Assembly: GCA_044369995.1 (NCBI GenBank)
Contig: JBILWG010000041.1
Coordinates: 1-12,843, forward strand
DNA from: F1-60-MAGs149 sp044369995
GTDB lineage: Bacteria; Actinomycetota; Thermoleophilia; Gaiellales; F1-60-MAGs149
Direction of reading: 5' to 3'
DNA length: 12,843 nt
Both the position numbers and the translations under genes were made by a program. Position 1 is the stretch's first letter. Every line of letters starts with the position of its first letter. Positions 1 through 6,883 of the stretch are shown here, piece after piece. Under the pieces are notes generated by a model, which was given only the letters and a program-made list of their open reading frames with translations, ran no database searches and was not told the origin of the DNA.

Positions 1-843
1 GGCGTCCTGGATGAATTGCACGCAGCCGAACAGCATCGCCTCGAGCAGCACCGCGGCACGCGCGCCGACCTCGGCGGGTCCGACGGCCCAGCCGTGGCGA
101 AAGCCCGTCATGGCGTACGACTTGGAGAGCGTGCCGAGTGCGATCGTGCGGTCCTCGTACCCCTCGAGGGCGAGGATGCTGGTGAACGCGCCGGTGTAGA
201 CGAACTCGTTGTAGACCTCGTCCGCCACGAGCCACATGTCGTGCTCGCGGCAGAGCTCGGCGATCGCCGTCAGCTCGTCGCGCGTGAGCACCGCGCCGGT
301 CGGGTTGTGCGGGTTGGTGATCACCATCGCGCGGGTCCGCGGCGTGATGGCGGCGCGCAGCTCGTCGATCGACGGATGGAAGCCGTCCTCGGGCTTGAGC
401 GCGATGTGGCCGACCTCGACGCCGGTCGCGCCGAGCACCTGCGTGTACGGCGCGTAGAACGGCTCGGGCACGATCAGCCCGTCGCCGGGGCCGACGATCG
501 TCATCAGCATCCCGAACAGCGCGGTCTGCGCGCCGGGGAAGAAGTTGACCATGTCGGGCTCGATTGTGCGGCCAGCCTGCTTCGACGTGTAGCGGCAGAT
601 CGCCTCGATCACGTTGTCCTCGCCGCGCGCGTTCGAGTAGCGCGTGCGCCCGCGGGCGATCGAGGCCTCGATCTCCGCGAGGACGGCAGGCGGCGGCGGC
701 GAGTCGGGCTCGCCGATCGAGAGGACGATCACGTCCTCGCCTGCGGCCTTGCGCCTGGCGGCGATGGTGTGGACCTTCCACGCCGGATCCGGCTCGTCGG
801 AGAGGCGCAGCGAGAGGTCGGAGTAGTGGGGGAAGGCGGACAC
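1..843 (-). CDS. Class I/II PLP-dependent aminotransferase (C-terminus cut off by window edge)
   Basis: The reverse strand encodes 281 residues in frame up to the window edge. Class I aminotransferases usually have about 370-400, so roughly the last quarter, with the C-terminal substrate-binding Arg, is missing. Fold-type I landmarks are in order: IGEPD at residues 43-47, the FFPGAQTAL cofactor-phosphate region at about 101-109, NPHNPTG at 177-183, DEVY at 208-211 (Asp208 to the pyridine N, Tyr211 to O3'), and LSKSYAMTGFR at 239-249 with Lys241 as the Schiff-base lysine. The family moves amino groups between amino acids and 2-oxo acids in the cytoplasm. It resembles the aspartate/alanine aminotransferase subgroup (class Ib style), but the substrate cannot be read from what is visible. 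The start is GTG at 843-841, the only plausible in-frame start. It has no Shine-Dalgarno but a TATGGT hexamer 6 nt upstream. It is divergent from cysH. Confidence 0.93.
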   Translation of the reverse strand, partial: MSAFPHYSDLSLRLSDEPDPAWKVHTIAARRKAAGEDVIVLSIGEPDSPPPPAVLAEIEASIARGRTRYSNARGEDNVIEAICRYTSKQAGRTIEPDMVNFFPGAQTALFGMLMTIVGPGDGLIVPEPFYAPYTQVLGATGVEVGHIALKPEDGFHPSIDELRAAITPRTRAMVITNPHNPTGAVLTRDELTAIAELCREHDMWLVADEVYNEFVYTGAFTSILALEGYEDRTIALGTLSKSYAMTGFRHGWAVGPAEVGARAAVLLEAMLFGCVQFIQDA

Positions 844-849
844 GGCGAC

Positions 850-855
850 ACCATA
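850..855 (-). promoter_or_regulatory. -10-like hexamer for a leaderless aminotransferase mRNA
   Basis: TATGGT (TAnnnT) reads on the minus strand at 855-850, followed by exactly 6 nt and the GTG start at 843. TGGACA at 880-875 could be a -35 (19-nt spacer). The expected transcription start falls on or beside the start codon, and no Shine-Dalgarno is present. This is inferred from spacing only. Confidence 0.45.
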
Positions 856-915
856 TCGGGCGGCGTCCGACCGGTGTCCACCTCGCGCGAGGTCAAATAC
901 CAGCGGGAGGGCTGC

Positions 916-970
916 ATAACCAACGTTTATCAGTAAACCTTTTGCAGGACATAAGGTAATCTTCTAGAAG
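916..970 (+). promoter_or_regulatory. AT-rich promoter/operator region upstream of the cys operon
   Basis: This AT-rich island in otherwise GC-rich DNA lies between the divergent aminotransferase and cysH genes. It holds an imperfect 15-bp palindrome, ATAACCAACGTTTAT (916-930, ATAA/TTAT arms), and a second inverted repeat, ACCTT (937-941) with AAGGT (953-957). Possible promoter elements are TTGCAG (942-947), 17 nt, TAGAAG (965-970), or TAATCT (958-963) as a lone -10. A sulfur-responsive regulator could bind the palindromes, but I cannot name one. The rest of 844-1010 shows nothing else. Confidence 0.35.
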
Positions 971-1010
971 TTCGACGACCGAACGCTCGCTGACCTCTGC
1001 CGGATTCCAC

Positions 1011-1700
1011 GTGACCACTCCGAACCCACTGCCGTTTGCGCCTGGTGACGCCGAGCCGCTCGCCGCCGAGGCGATCATCAGCGCTGCCCTCGAGACCTTC
1101 CACCCGCGGATTGCGCTGGCGTGCTCCTTCCAGCAGGAAGAGGCCGTTCTGCTCGAGCTCGTGTTCGCCGCGCGACCCGACGCGCGGGTCTTCGCGCTCG
1201 ATACGGGAGTGCTCTTCCCCGAGACGTACGCGACCTGGAAGGCCGTGGAGGAGCGTTACGGCATCGAGATCGAGGCCTTCCGTGGGCCCTCGCTCGCCGA
1301 GCAGGCAGCCGAGTACGGCGAGGCGCTGTGGGAGCGCGACCCGAACGCGTGCTGCGGCCTGCGCAAGGTCGAGCCGCTCGGCCGCGCGCTGGGCGAGCTC
1401 GATGCCTGGATCACCGGCATCCGTCGGGATCAGGCGCCGACCCGGGCGGCTACGCCGAAGGTCGAGTACGACGAGGGTCGCGGCATCTGGAAGTTCAGCC
1501 CGCTCGCGGACTGGACGGAGGACGACGTCTGGGCGTTCATCCGCGAGCGGGACCTGCCGGTCAACCCGTTGCACGCGCAGGGCTACGCCTCGATCGGCTG
1601 CACGCACTGCACCAAGCCGGGTGCTGGCCGTGAGGGGCGTTGGGCCAACTCCGAGAAGACCGAGTGCGGGCTGCATCCGGCGGGGGGGCCGCTCGCGTGA
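1011..1700 (+). CDS. cysH: Adenylylsulfate (APS) reductase, thioredoxin-dependent
   Basis: This 229-residue cytoplasmic enzyme reduces APS to sulfite and AMP in assimilatory sulfate reduction. Visible motifs are SFQQEEAVLLEL at residues 39-50 (PP-loop-like nucleotide site), LDTGVLFPET at 63-72, CCGLRKVEPL at 114-123, CTHC at 197-200 and ECGLH at 218-222. The pairs Cys114/115 and Cys197/200 are the [4Fe-4S] ligands that mark bacterial and plant-type APS reductases and are absent from PAPS reductases of the E. coli type. Cys219 is the catalytic cysteine that forms the S-sulfo intermediate. The GTG start at 1011 has no clear Shine-Dalgarno, but nothing better lies nearby. It is first in an operon with the ATP sulfurylase genes, which supply APS. 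The 3' end holds a run of seven G (1682-1688), and the stop overlaps the next start as GTGA. Confidence 0.95.
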   Translation: MTTPNPLPFAPGDAEPLAAEAIISAALETFHPRIALACSFQQEEAVLLELVFAARPDARVFALDTGVLFPETYATWKAVEERYGIEIEAFRGPSLAEQAAEYGEALWERDPNACCGLRKVEPLGRALGELDAWITGIRRDQAPTRAATPKVEYDEGRGIWKFSPLADWTEDDVWAFIRERDLPVNPLHAQGYASIGCTHCTKPGAGREGRWANSEKTECGLHPAGGPLA

Positions 1701-2578
1701 GCCACGAGCTGATGATGATCGCGTTCGGCCTCGGGGTCGGCTTGCTGGTCGGCGCCACGGGCGTCGGCGGTGGTTCCATCATGACGCCGCTCCTTGTCGT
1801 CGTGGCGGGCGTGCCACCCGTCAGCGCCATCGGCACCGACCTGTTCTACGCGGCCGTCACGAAGACCGTCGGCGGAGGCAGCCACTTCCGCAAGCAGACG
1901 GTGGATCTCCGTCTCTCGCTCCAGCTTGCCGTCGGCAGCGTGCCAGCCGCGCTCGTGGCCGTTTTCCTGCTGACGTTCGTCGAGCGTCGCGTGGGCTTCG
2001 CCATCGACACGCCGCTGATCATCGTGGTCGCGGTCGCCATCGCCATCTGCGGAGTGGCGATGTTCTGGCAGACGCTGTTTCCGCCGCCGCTGCGCCCCGA
2101 GCGCGCCCCGAAGCACCAGTGGATCGCCGCGATCGTATCCGGCGCGCTCGTGGGGTTCGTGCTGGGCCTGACCTCGGCCGGCAGCGGTGCGGTCCTGGCG
2201 CTGCTGCTGATCGCGGTGTTCCAGCTGGCACCGCATCGCGTGGTGGGCACGGACGTGTTCCATGCCGCGCTGCTGCTCTGGGCCGCGTCGATCGGCAACA
2301 TCATCCTCGGCAACGTCGACTTCGCCCTCGCGGGGCTGCTGCTGGCCGGCTCCATTCCCGGCGTGCTGGTGGGGACGAAGATCTCGGTGCGCCTGCCCGC
2401 GTTGGCGCTGCGCTGCGCGCTGGCCGGCGTGCTCCTGGCTGCAGCCGGCTCGCTCGCGGTGAAGGCGGGCCTGCCCCTGCCACCGGCTGGCCTCGTCGTC
2501 TGGTTCGCCCTCGTCGCCGCCGGCGTCGTCCTGATGTACCGCCGTGTCCGTGAATCCCGATCGGAGCTGACCGCATGA
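1697..2578 (+). CDS. TSUP (TauE/SafE) family membrane permease in the sulfate operon
   Basis: This 293-residue integral membrane protein has about eight hydrophobic segments. It shows the two TSUP half-repeats: GVGGGSIMTPLL (about residues 22-33) with GTDLFYAAVTK (about 46-56), then GLTSAGSGAVLALLLI with GTDVFHAALLLW in the second half. TSUP proteins carry sulfur oxyanions or organosulfonates. In Corynebacterium glutamicum a protein of this type (CysZ) sits in the cys cluster and is linked to sulfate uptake. Placement between cysH and cysD supports sulfate import, though sulfite export by a TauE/SafE type would also fit and direction cannot be read from sequence. The start is GTG 1697, overlapping the cysH stop by 4 nt. 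An in-frame ATG at 1640 lies inside cysH and is unlikely. It ends in an ATGA overlap with cysD. Confidence 0.88.
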   Translation: MSHELMMIAFGLGVGLLVGATGVGGGSIMTPLLVVVAGVPPVSAIGTDLFYAAVTKTVGGGSHFRKQTVDLRLSLQLAVGSVPAALVAVFLLTFVERRVGFAIDTPLIIVVAVAIAICGVAMFWQTLFPPPLRPERAPKHQWIAAIVSGALVGFVLGLTSAGSGAVLALLLIAVFQLAPHRVVGTDVFHAALLLWAASIGNIILGNVDFALAGLLLAGSIPGVLVGTKISVRLPALALRCALAGVLLAAAGSLAVKAGLPLPPAGLVVWFALVAAGVVLMYRRVRESRSELTA

Positions 2579-3486
2579 CCACACTCACCGAGTTGTCCAC
2601 CCTCGACGTGCTCGAGGCGGAGGCTGTCCACGTCATCCGCGAGTGCGCCGCCGAGTGCGAGCGCCCCGTGCTGCTCTTCAGCGGTGGCAAGGATTCGATC
2701 GTGCTCGCCCACCTCGCCGTCAAGGCCTTCGCGCCCGCCGGCCTGCCGTTTCCGCTCATGCACGTCGACACGGGGCACAACTTCCCCGAGGTGATCGAGT
2801 ATCGCGATCGCTTCGTCGCCGAGATCGATGAGCAGCTGATCGTGGCCTCCGTCCAGGACTCGATCGACAAGGGCCGCGTGCAGGACGAGGTCGGGCCACG
2901 CTCGAGCCGCAACCGCCTGCAGACGACGACGCTGCTCGACGCGATCGCCGAGCATCGCTTCGACGCCTGCTTCGGCGGTGCGCGCCGCGACGAGGAGCGC
3001 AGCCGCGCCAAGGAGCGGTTCTTCAGCCATCGAGACGCCTTCGGCCAGTGGGATCCCCGCAACCAGCGGCCGGAGCCGTGGACGATCTACAACACGAAGC
3101 TGCGGGCGGGCGAGCACTTCCGCGTGTTCCCACTGTCGAACTGGACCGAGATCGACATCTGGGCGTACATCGAGCAGGAGGGTCTGGCGCTGCCGTCGAT
3201 CTACTTCGCGCACGAGCGCGAGGTGTTCGAGCGCGACGGCATGCTGCTGGCAGCGGTCGACGAGGTCGAGCGCTACCCGCACGAGACCGTCTTCACCGAG
3301 ACGGTGCGCTTCCGCACCGTGGGGGACATGTCGTGTACCGGCTCGATCCTCTCGACCGCCTCGACCGTCGCCGAGGTGCTGCAGGAGACGCGCGACTCCG
3401 ATGTGTCGGAGCGCGGCGCATCGCGTGCCGACGACAAGACGTCCGAGGCCGCCATGGAAGATCGCAAGCGAAACGGATACTTCTGA
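2575..3486 (+). CDS. cysD: Sulfate adenylyltransferase subunit 2 (ATP sulfurylase small subunit)
   Basis: This 303-residue protein has the normal CysD length. It is the catalytic subunit of heterodimeric ATP sulfurylase, making APS and PPi from ATP and sulfate with energy from GTP hydrolysis by CysN. Visible are the PP-loop SGGKDS at residues 36-41, HVDTGHNFPE at 63-72, CFGGARRDEERSRAKER at about 132-148, FPLSNWTEIDIW at 185-196, GDMSCTGSI at 250-258, and the typical charged tail ERGASRADDK...MEDRKRNGYF at 279-303. The ATG overlaps the TSUP stop (ATGA). A GGAG Shine-Dalgarno at 2563-2566 lies 8 nt upstream. The stop interlocks with the cysN start as TGATG, which suggests coupled, balanced translation of the two subunits. 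Confidence 0.97.
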   Translation: MTTLTELSTLDVLEAEAVHVIRECAAECERPVLLFSGGKDSIVLAHLAVKAFAPAGLPFPLMHVDTGHNFPEVIEYRDRFVAEIDEQLIVASVQDSIDKGRVQDEVGPRSSRNRLQTTTLLDAIAEHRFDACFGGARRDEERSRAKERFFSHRDAFGQWDPRNQRPEPWTIYNTKLRAGEHFRVFPLSNWTEIDIWAYIEQEGLALPSIYFAHEREVFERDGMLLAAVDEVERYPHETVFTETVRFRTVGDMSCTGSILSTASTVAEVLQETRDSDVSERGASRADDKTSEAAMEDRKRNGYF

Positions 3487-4745
3487 TGCCCATCGAGACG
3501 CCCATGCTCCACGTCGTCGCCGTCGGGTCGGTCGACGACGGCAAATCGACCCTGATCGGCCGGCTGTTGCACGACACGGGGCACCTCACGAGCGACCAGA
3601 TCGAGGCCGTCGCCGAGGCGAGCCGCAAGCGGGGCCGCAAGGGCATCGATCTCGCGTTGCTCACGGATGGCCTGCGCGCCGAGCGCGAGCAGGGCATCAC
3701 GATCGACGTCGCCTATCGCTCGTTCGACGCCAACGGGCGGCGCATCCTCCTGGGTGATGCTCCGGGGCACGTGCAGTACACGCGCAACATGGTGACGGCC
3801 GCGGCCGGCGCCGACGCCGCGATCCTCCTGGTCGACGCGAAGAACGGCACGACGGCGCAGACGCGTCGGCACCTGGCGATCTGCGGCATGCTCGGCGTGC
3901 GCGATGTGATCGCCTGCGTCAACAAGATCGACCTCGTCGACTACGACGAGGCGCGCTTCCACGAGATCGCCGACGAGCTCATCGAGTCGGCGGCTGCGAT
4001 CGACGGACCGCGCATCACGCCGATTCCGCTCTCTGCGCTCAACGGCGTCAACCTCACGGAGCGCTCGCCGGAGACCCCGTGGTACGACGGGCCGACGGTG
4101 CTCGACGTGCTGCACGACCTCGACCCGCCCGTGGCCGAAGCGGCGTTCCGCATGCCGGTGCAGTGGGTCGTGCGTCATGACGACGGCGAGCACGACATCC
4201 GCGGGCTCGCGGGTCGAATCGACAGCGGGGTCGTCACCGTGGGGGACGAGATCGTCGCGCTCCCCTCGGGCGCGACGAGCCGCATCGCCAGGATCGACGT
4301 CCTCGGTGACGAGCACGAGTCCGCCACCGCACCGCTCAGCGTCACGTTGCATCTGGAGACGGACATCGATGTGTCGCGCGGCGACGTGATCGCCCTCGCG
4401 GCAACGCCGCCCCAGGTCGCTTCGCGTCTGCGTGCCACGGTCGCGTGGCTCGATGAACAGCCGCTCACCGTGCCGGCTCGTCTCGAGGCTCGGCAGGGCG
4501 CGCGTACCGTGCCGGTGATCATCGAGGACCTGCACGAGCGACTCGAGCTCGAGACCATGCAGCACGTGCCTGCCGATTCCCTCGAGGCGAACGATCTCGG
4601 CATCGTCTCGCTTCTCGCGGCGCAGCCGCTCGTGCTCGAGCCCTATGGCGAGAATCGCGCGATGGGCAGCATGGTGCTGATCGACCCGGCGACGAACCGC
4701 ACGGTCGCGGCTGTCATGGTCGATCAGGTGCTCGTCGACGCGTAG
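3486..4745 (+). CDS. cysN: Sulfate adenylyltransferase subunit 1 (GTPase subunit)
   Basis: This 419-residue GTPase of the elongation-factor family drives APS synthesis by CysD. The G-motifs are GSVDDGKST (residues 14-22), GITIDVAYRSF (70-80), DAPGH (91-95), NKID (146-149) and SAL (183-185). Beta-barrel domains II and III like those of EF-Tu follow. The protein ends without an APS kinase (CysC) domain, unlike many fused CysNC proteins. That agrees with cysH being an APS reductase that needs no PAPS. The ATG at 3486 shares one base with the cysD stop. An upstream extension of this frame runs across cysD and is out-of-frame shadow. It is the last gene of the operon, followed by hairpins and a direct repeat. 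Confidence 0.97.
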   Translation: MPIETPMLHVVAVGSVDDGKSTLIGRLLHDTGHLTSDQIEAVAEASRKRGRKGIDLALLTDGLRAEREQGITIDVAYRSFDANGRRILLGDAPGHVQYTRNMVTAAAGADAAILLVDAKNGTTAQTRRHLAICGMLGVRDVIACVNKIDLVDYDEARFHEIADELIESAAAIDGPRITPIPLSALNGVNLTERSPETPWYDGPTVLDVLHDLDPPVAEAAFRMPVQWVVRHDDGEHDIRGLAGRIDSGVVTVGDEIVALPSGATSRIARIDVLGDEHESATAPLSVTLHLETDIDVSRGDVIALAATPPQVASRLRATVAWLDEQPLTVPARLEARQGARTVPVIIEDLHERLELETMQHVPADSLEANDLGIVSLLAAQPLVLEPYGENRAMGSMVLIDPATNRTVAAVMVDQVLVDA

Positions 4746-4753
4746 CGCTCGGC

Positions 4754-4773
4754 GCCGGACGTTGTCCGGCTTT
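4754..4773 (+). terminator. cysN: Candidate intrinsic terminator after cysN
   Basis: GCCGGAC (4754-4760), loop GTT, GTCCGGC (4764-4770) form a perfect 7-bp stem starting 9 nt after the cysN stop and followed by TTT (4771-4773). The U-tract is short, so termination could be partial. An identical hairpin recurs in repeat copy 2 at 4881-4897. Confidence 0.5.
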
Positions 4774-4790
4774 CGAGGCGCGCCTCGGGT

Positions 4791-4826
4791 AAGGCGAAGA
4801 CGGGGCTAAAGCCCCTTCTTCGCCTT
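4791..4826. terminator. Long hairpin in repeat copy 1 (near-perfect 16-bp stem)
   Basis: AAGGCGAAGA (4791-4800) pairs with TCTTCGCCTT (4817-4826). After a C/T mismatch, GGGGC (4802-4806) pairs with GCCCC (4811-4815) around the loop TAAA. The structure works on both strands and could help stop transcription converging from cysN and typA. In copy 2 (4918-4953) the G-to-C difference at 4932 breaks one inner pair, and that copy contains the real typA stop codon. Confidence 0.5.
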
Positions 4827-4873
4827 GTGAGCACTGAGCTTCAGGAGCCCAAGCTGCGCGTGGGAAGCTCCGT

Positions 4874-4953
4874 GCTCGGCGCCGGACGTTGTCCGGCTTT
4901 CGAGGCGCGCCTCGGGTAAGGCGAAGACGGGCCTAAAGCCCCTTCTTCGCCTT
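4874..4953. repeat. 80-bp direct repeat, copy 2 (overlaps the typA 3' end)
   Basis: This is the second copy of the 4747-4826 element. Positions 4933-4953 are the genuine last six codons and stop of typA, and 4874-4932 lie downstream of that gene. The spacer between copies contains short inverted repeats such as AGCTT (4837-4841) with AAGCT (4851-4855). A likely history is a tandem duplication at the convergent gene junction, or insertion of a palindromic intergenic element. Confidence 0.97.
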
Positions 4954-6762
4954 ATCGAGGCGGCGGCGGAGGTTGGGGTCGAGTTCGACCTTGCGCAGGC
5001 GGACGGCGTCGGGGGTGACCTCGACGCACTCGTCCTCGGCGATGAACTCGAGCGCCTGCTCCAGCGAGAGGTGGCGCGGCGGCGTCAGGCGCACGAGCTC
5101 CTCGGCGGAGGCGGCGCGCATGTTCGTCAGCTTCTTCTCGCGCGTCGGGTTGATCTCCATGTCATCGCTGCGGGCGTTGAGGCCGATGATCATGCCGTTG
5201 TAGACGTCGGTGCCGGGCTCGATGAACAGCTCGCCGCGCTCCTGCAGCGTCATCAGCGCATGCTCGGTGGCGACGCCCTGACGGTCGGCGATCAGCGAGC
5301 CGTTCTGGCGCGAGCGGATCTCGCCGTGCCACGGCTCGAAGCCCTCGAGGACGTGATGCAGCTGGCCCGTGCCACGGGTCTCGGTCAGGAACTCCGTGCG
5401 GAAGCCGATCAGGCCGCGCGCCGGGACGATCTCCTCGATGCGAACCCAGCCGGCGCCGTGGTTGACCATCTGCTCCATGCGGCCCTTGCGGATGCCGAGC
5501 ATCTGGATGACGACGCCGGAGTACTCCTCGGGCACGTCGATCGCGAGGCGCTCCATCGGCTCGTGACGCTTGCCGTCGATCACGCGCGTGACGACCTGCG
5601 GCTTGCCGACGGTCAGCTCGAAGCCCTCGCGCCGCATGGTCTCGACGAGCACGGCCAGCTGCAGCTCGCCGCGGCCCTGCACCTCCCAGGCGTCGGGGCG
5701 GTCGGTGGACGAGACGCGCAGGGAGACGTTGCCGACGAGCTCCTGCTCGAGGCGCTGCTTCACCATCGTGGCGGTCAGCTTCTTGCCGCTCTTGCCGACG
5801 AGCGGCGAGGTGTTGATGCCGATCGTCATCGAGAGGCTCGGCTCGTCGACGGCGATCACCGGCAGCGGTCGCGCGTCCTCGACGGCGGCGATCGTCTCGC
5901 CGATCGTCACCTCGGGAATGCCGGCGATGGCGACGATGTCGCCCGGGCCGGCGTCATCGGCGGGCAGGCGCTCGAGCTCCTCCGTGATGTAGAGCTCGGT
6001 CAGCTTGACGTTCTCGATCGTGCCGTCGGCGCGGCACCACGCGACGGTCTCGCCCTTGCGCATCGTGCCGTGGTGGATGCGGCAGAGCGCGAGGCGGCCC
6101 ATGTACGGCGACGCGTCGAGGTTGGTGACGAGTGCCTGCAGCGGGTGCGCCGGATCGTGCTCGGGCGCGGGTACGTGCTTGAGAATCGTGTCGAACAGCG
6201 GCTCGAGGTTCTCGTGCAGCTGGTCGGGGCCGTCGTTCGAGGCGTGGCCGGCGCGGGCGTTCGTGTAGACGATCGGGAAGTCGATCTGCTCCTCCGTGGC
6301 GTCGAGATCGAGGAAGAGGGCGTACGTCTCGTCGAGGACCTCGGCAATGCGGGCGTCGGGGCGGTCGACCTTGTTGATCACGAGAATCACCGGCAGGTGC
6401 GCCTCGAGCGCCTTGCGCAGCACGAAGCGCGTCTGCGGCAGCGGACCCTCGCTGGAGTCGACGAGCAGCACCACGGCGTCGACCATCGTCAGTCCGCGCT
6501 CCACCTCGCCACCGAAGTCGGCGTGGCCGGGCGTGTCGATGATGTTGATCTTCGTGTCGCCGTAGCGAACCGCGGTGTTCTTGGCGAGGATGGTGATGCC
6601 CTTCTCGCGCTCGAGATCGTTCGAGTCCATGACGCGCTCGGCGACGTCCTGGTTGGCGCGGAAGGCACCCGACTGCCACAGCATGGCGTCGACGAGCGTC
6701 GTCTTGCCGTGATCGACGTGCGCGACGATCGCGATGTTCCGGATCGAGTCGCGGCGTTCCAC
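4933..6762 (-). CDS. typA: Ribosome-associated GTPase TypA/BipA
   Basis: This 609-residue protein has normal TypA length. It is a translational GTPase that binds the 70S ribosome, helps 50S assembly and matters under cold and other stress. The G-domain motifs are AHVDHGKTT (residues 14-22), EKGITILAKN (53-62), DTPGHADFGGEVERG (76-90) and NKVD (130-133), with TNARAG as the likely G5. EF-G-like domains follow, including the conserved stretch GRGELQLAVL and a TypA-specific C-terminal region ending LDKAKKGL. The GTG at 6762 is the only start, because an in-frame stop lies five codons upstream. No Shine-Dalgarno is visible. TAGACT at 6777-6772 could be a -10, with 9 nt to the start codon. The 3' end falls inside a direct repeat and hairpin. 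It is divergent from the alpha/beta hydrolase and convergent with cysN. Confidence 0.97.
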   Translation of the reverse strand: MERRDSIRNIAIVAHVDHGKTTLVDAMLWQSGAFRANQDVAERVMDSNDLEREKGITILAKNTAVRYGDTKINIIDTPGHADFGGEVERGLTMVDAVVLLVDSSEGPLPQTRFVLRKALEAHLPVILVINKVDRPDARIAEVLDETYALFLDLDATEEQIDFPIVYTNARAGHASNDGPDQLHENLEPLFDTILKHVPAPEHDPAHPLQALVTNLDASPYMGRLALCRIHHGTMRKGETVAWCRADGTIENVKLTELYITEELERLPADDAGPGDIVAIAGIPEVTIGETIAAVEDARPLPVIAVDEPSLSMTIGINTSPLVGKSGKKLTATMVKQRLEQELVGNVSLRVSSTDRPDAWEVQGRGELQLAVLVETMRREGFELTVGKPQVVTRVIDGKRHEPMERLAIDVPEEYSGVVIQMLGIRKGRMEQMVNHGAGWVRIEEIVPARGLIGFRTEFLTETRGTGQLHHVLEGFEPWHGEIRSRQNGSLIADRQGVATEHALMTLQERGELFIEPGTDVYNGMIIGLNARSDDMEINPTREKKLTNMRAASAEELVRLTPPRHLSLEQALEFIAEDECVEVTPDAVRLRKVELDPNLRRRLDKAKKGL

Positions 6763-6821
6763 TGGAGATGGAGTCTACGTCCGGTCGGGCTTTGGCACCG
6801 CCGGTCCCGAGCCGGTTGCGC

Positions 6822-6846
6822 GGCGGGTTGCCACCCACCGCCTTTT
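6822..6846 (+). terminator. Weak terminator-like hairpin in the typA/hydrolase intergenic region
   Basis: GGCGG (6822-6826) can pair with CCGCC (6838-6842) across an 11-nt loop and is followed by TTTT (6843-6846). On the plus strand this has the outline of an intrinsic terminator, about 40 nt upstream of the hydrolase start. The stem is short and may be chance in GC-rich DNA. Confidence 0.25.
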
Positions 6847-6871
6847 CACCCATGTCATCCGTGGTCTACGG

Positions 6872-6880
6872 CAGGATGGG
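6872..6880 (+). promoter_or_regulatory. Hydrolase start context: Shine-Dalgarno or leaderless -10 (ambiguous)
   Basis: AGGATGGG (6873-6880) could act as a Shine-Dalgarno for ATG 6884. The overlapping CAGGAT (6872-6877) could instead be a -10 placed 6 nt before the ATG, the same spacing as at other genes here. Sequence alone does not decide between them. Confidence 0.35.
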
Positions 6881-6883
6881 CGG

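Larger units (their letters stand above)
4747..4826. repeat. 80-bp direct repeat, copy 1
   Basis: This copy matches 4874-4953 at 79 of 80 positions (G4805 against C4932), offset 127 bp, with 47 bp of unrelated spacer (4827-4873). It starts 1 nt after the cysN stop. Its right end is a copy of the last six codons and stop of typA (read on the minus strand, KAKKGL then stop), so a non-coding duplicate of the typA tail lies here. Inside are a GCCGGAC/GTCCGGC hairpin, the 14-bp palindrome CGAGGCGCGCCTCG (4774-4787) and a long hairpin (4791-4826). Confidence 0.97.

Noticed and set aside
16..936. A 306-codon plus-strand open frame opposite the aminotransferase
   Set aside because: No recognisable domain and an HRA/GRD-rich product. 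The minus strand carries a complete set of PLP-enzyme motifs.
1846..4565. Long minus-strand open frames (about 430-480 codons) opposite the permease, cysD and cysN
   Set aside because: Compositionally typical antisense shadows. The plus strand holds conserved motifs throughout.
4747..4953. CRISPR array or insertion-sequence ends
   Set aside because: Only two copies, 80-bp units with internal hairpins, no transposase and no regular spacers.
6734..6883. Earlier in-frame start giving the hydrolase a 50-residue extension
   Set aside because: It would overlap the typA start, and it places the signal peptide internally. ATG 6884 begins exactly at a normal signal peptide.
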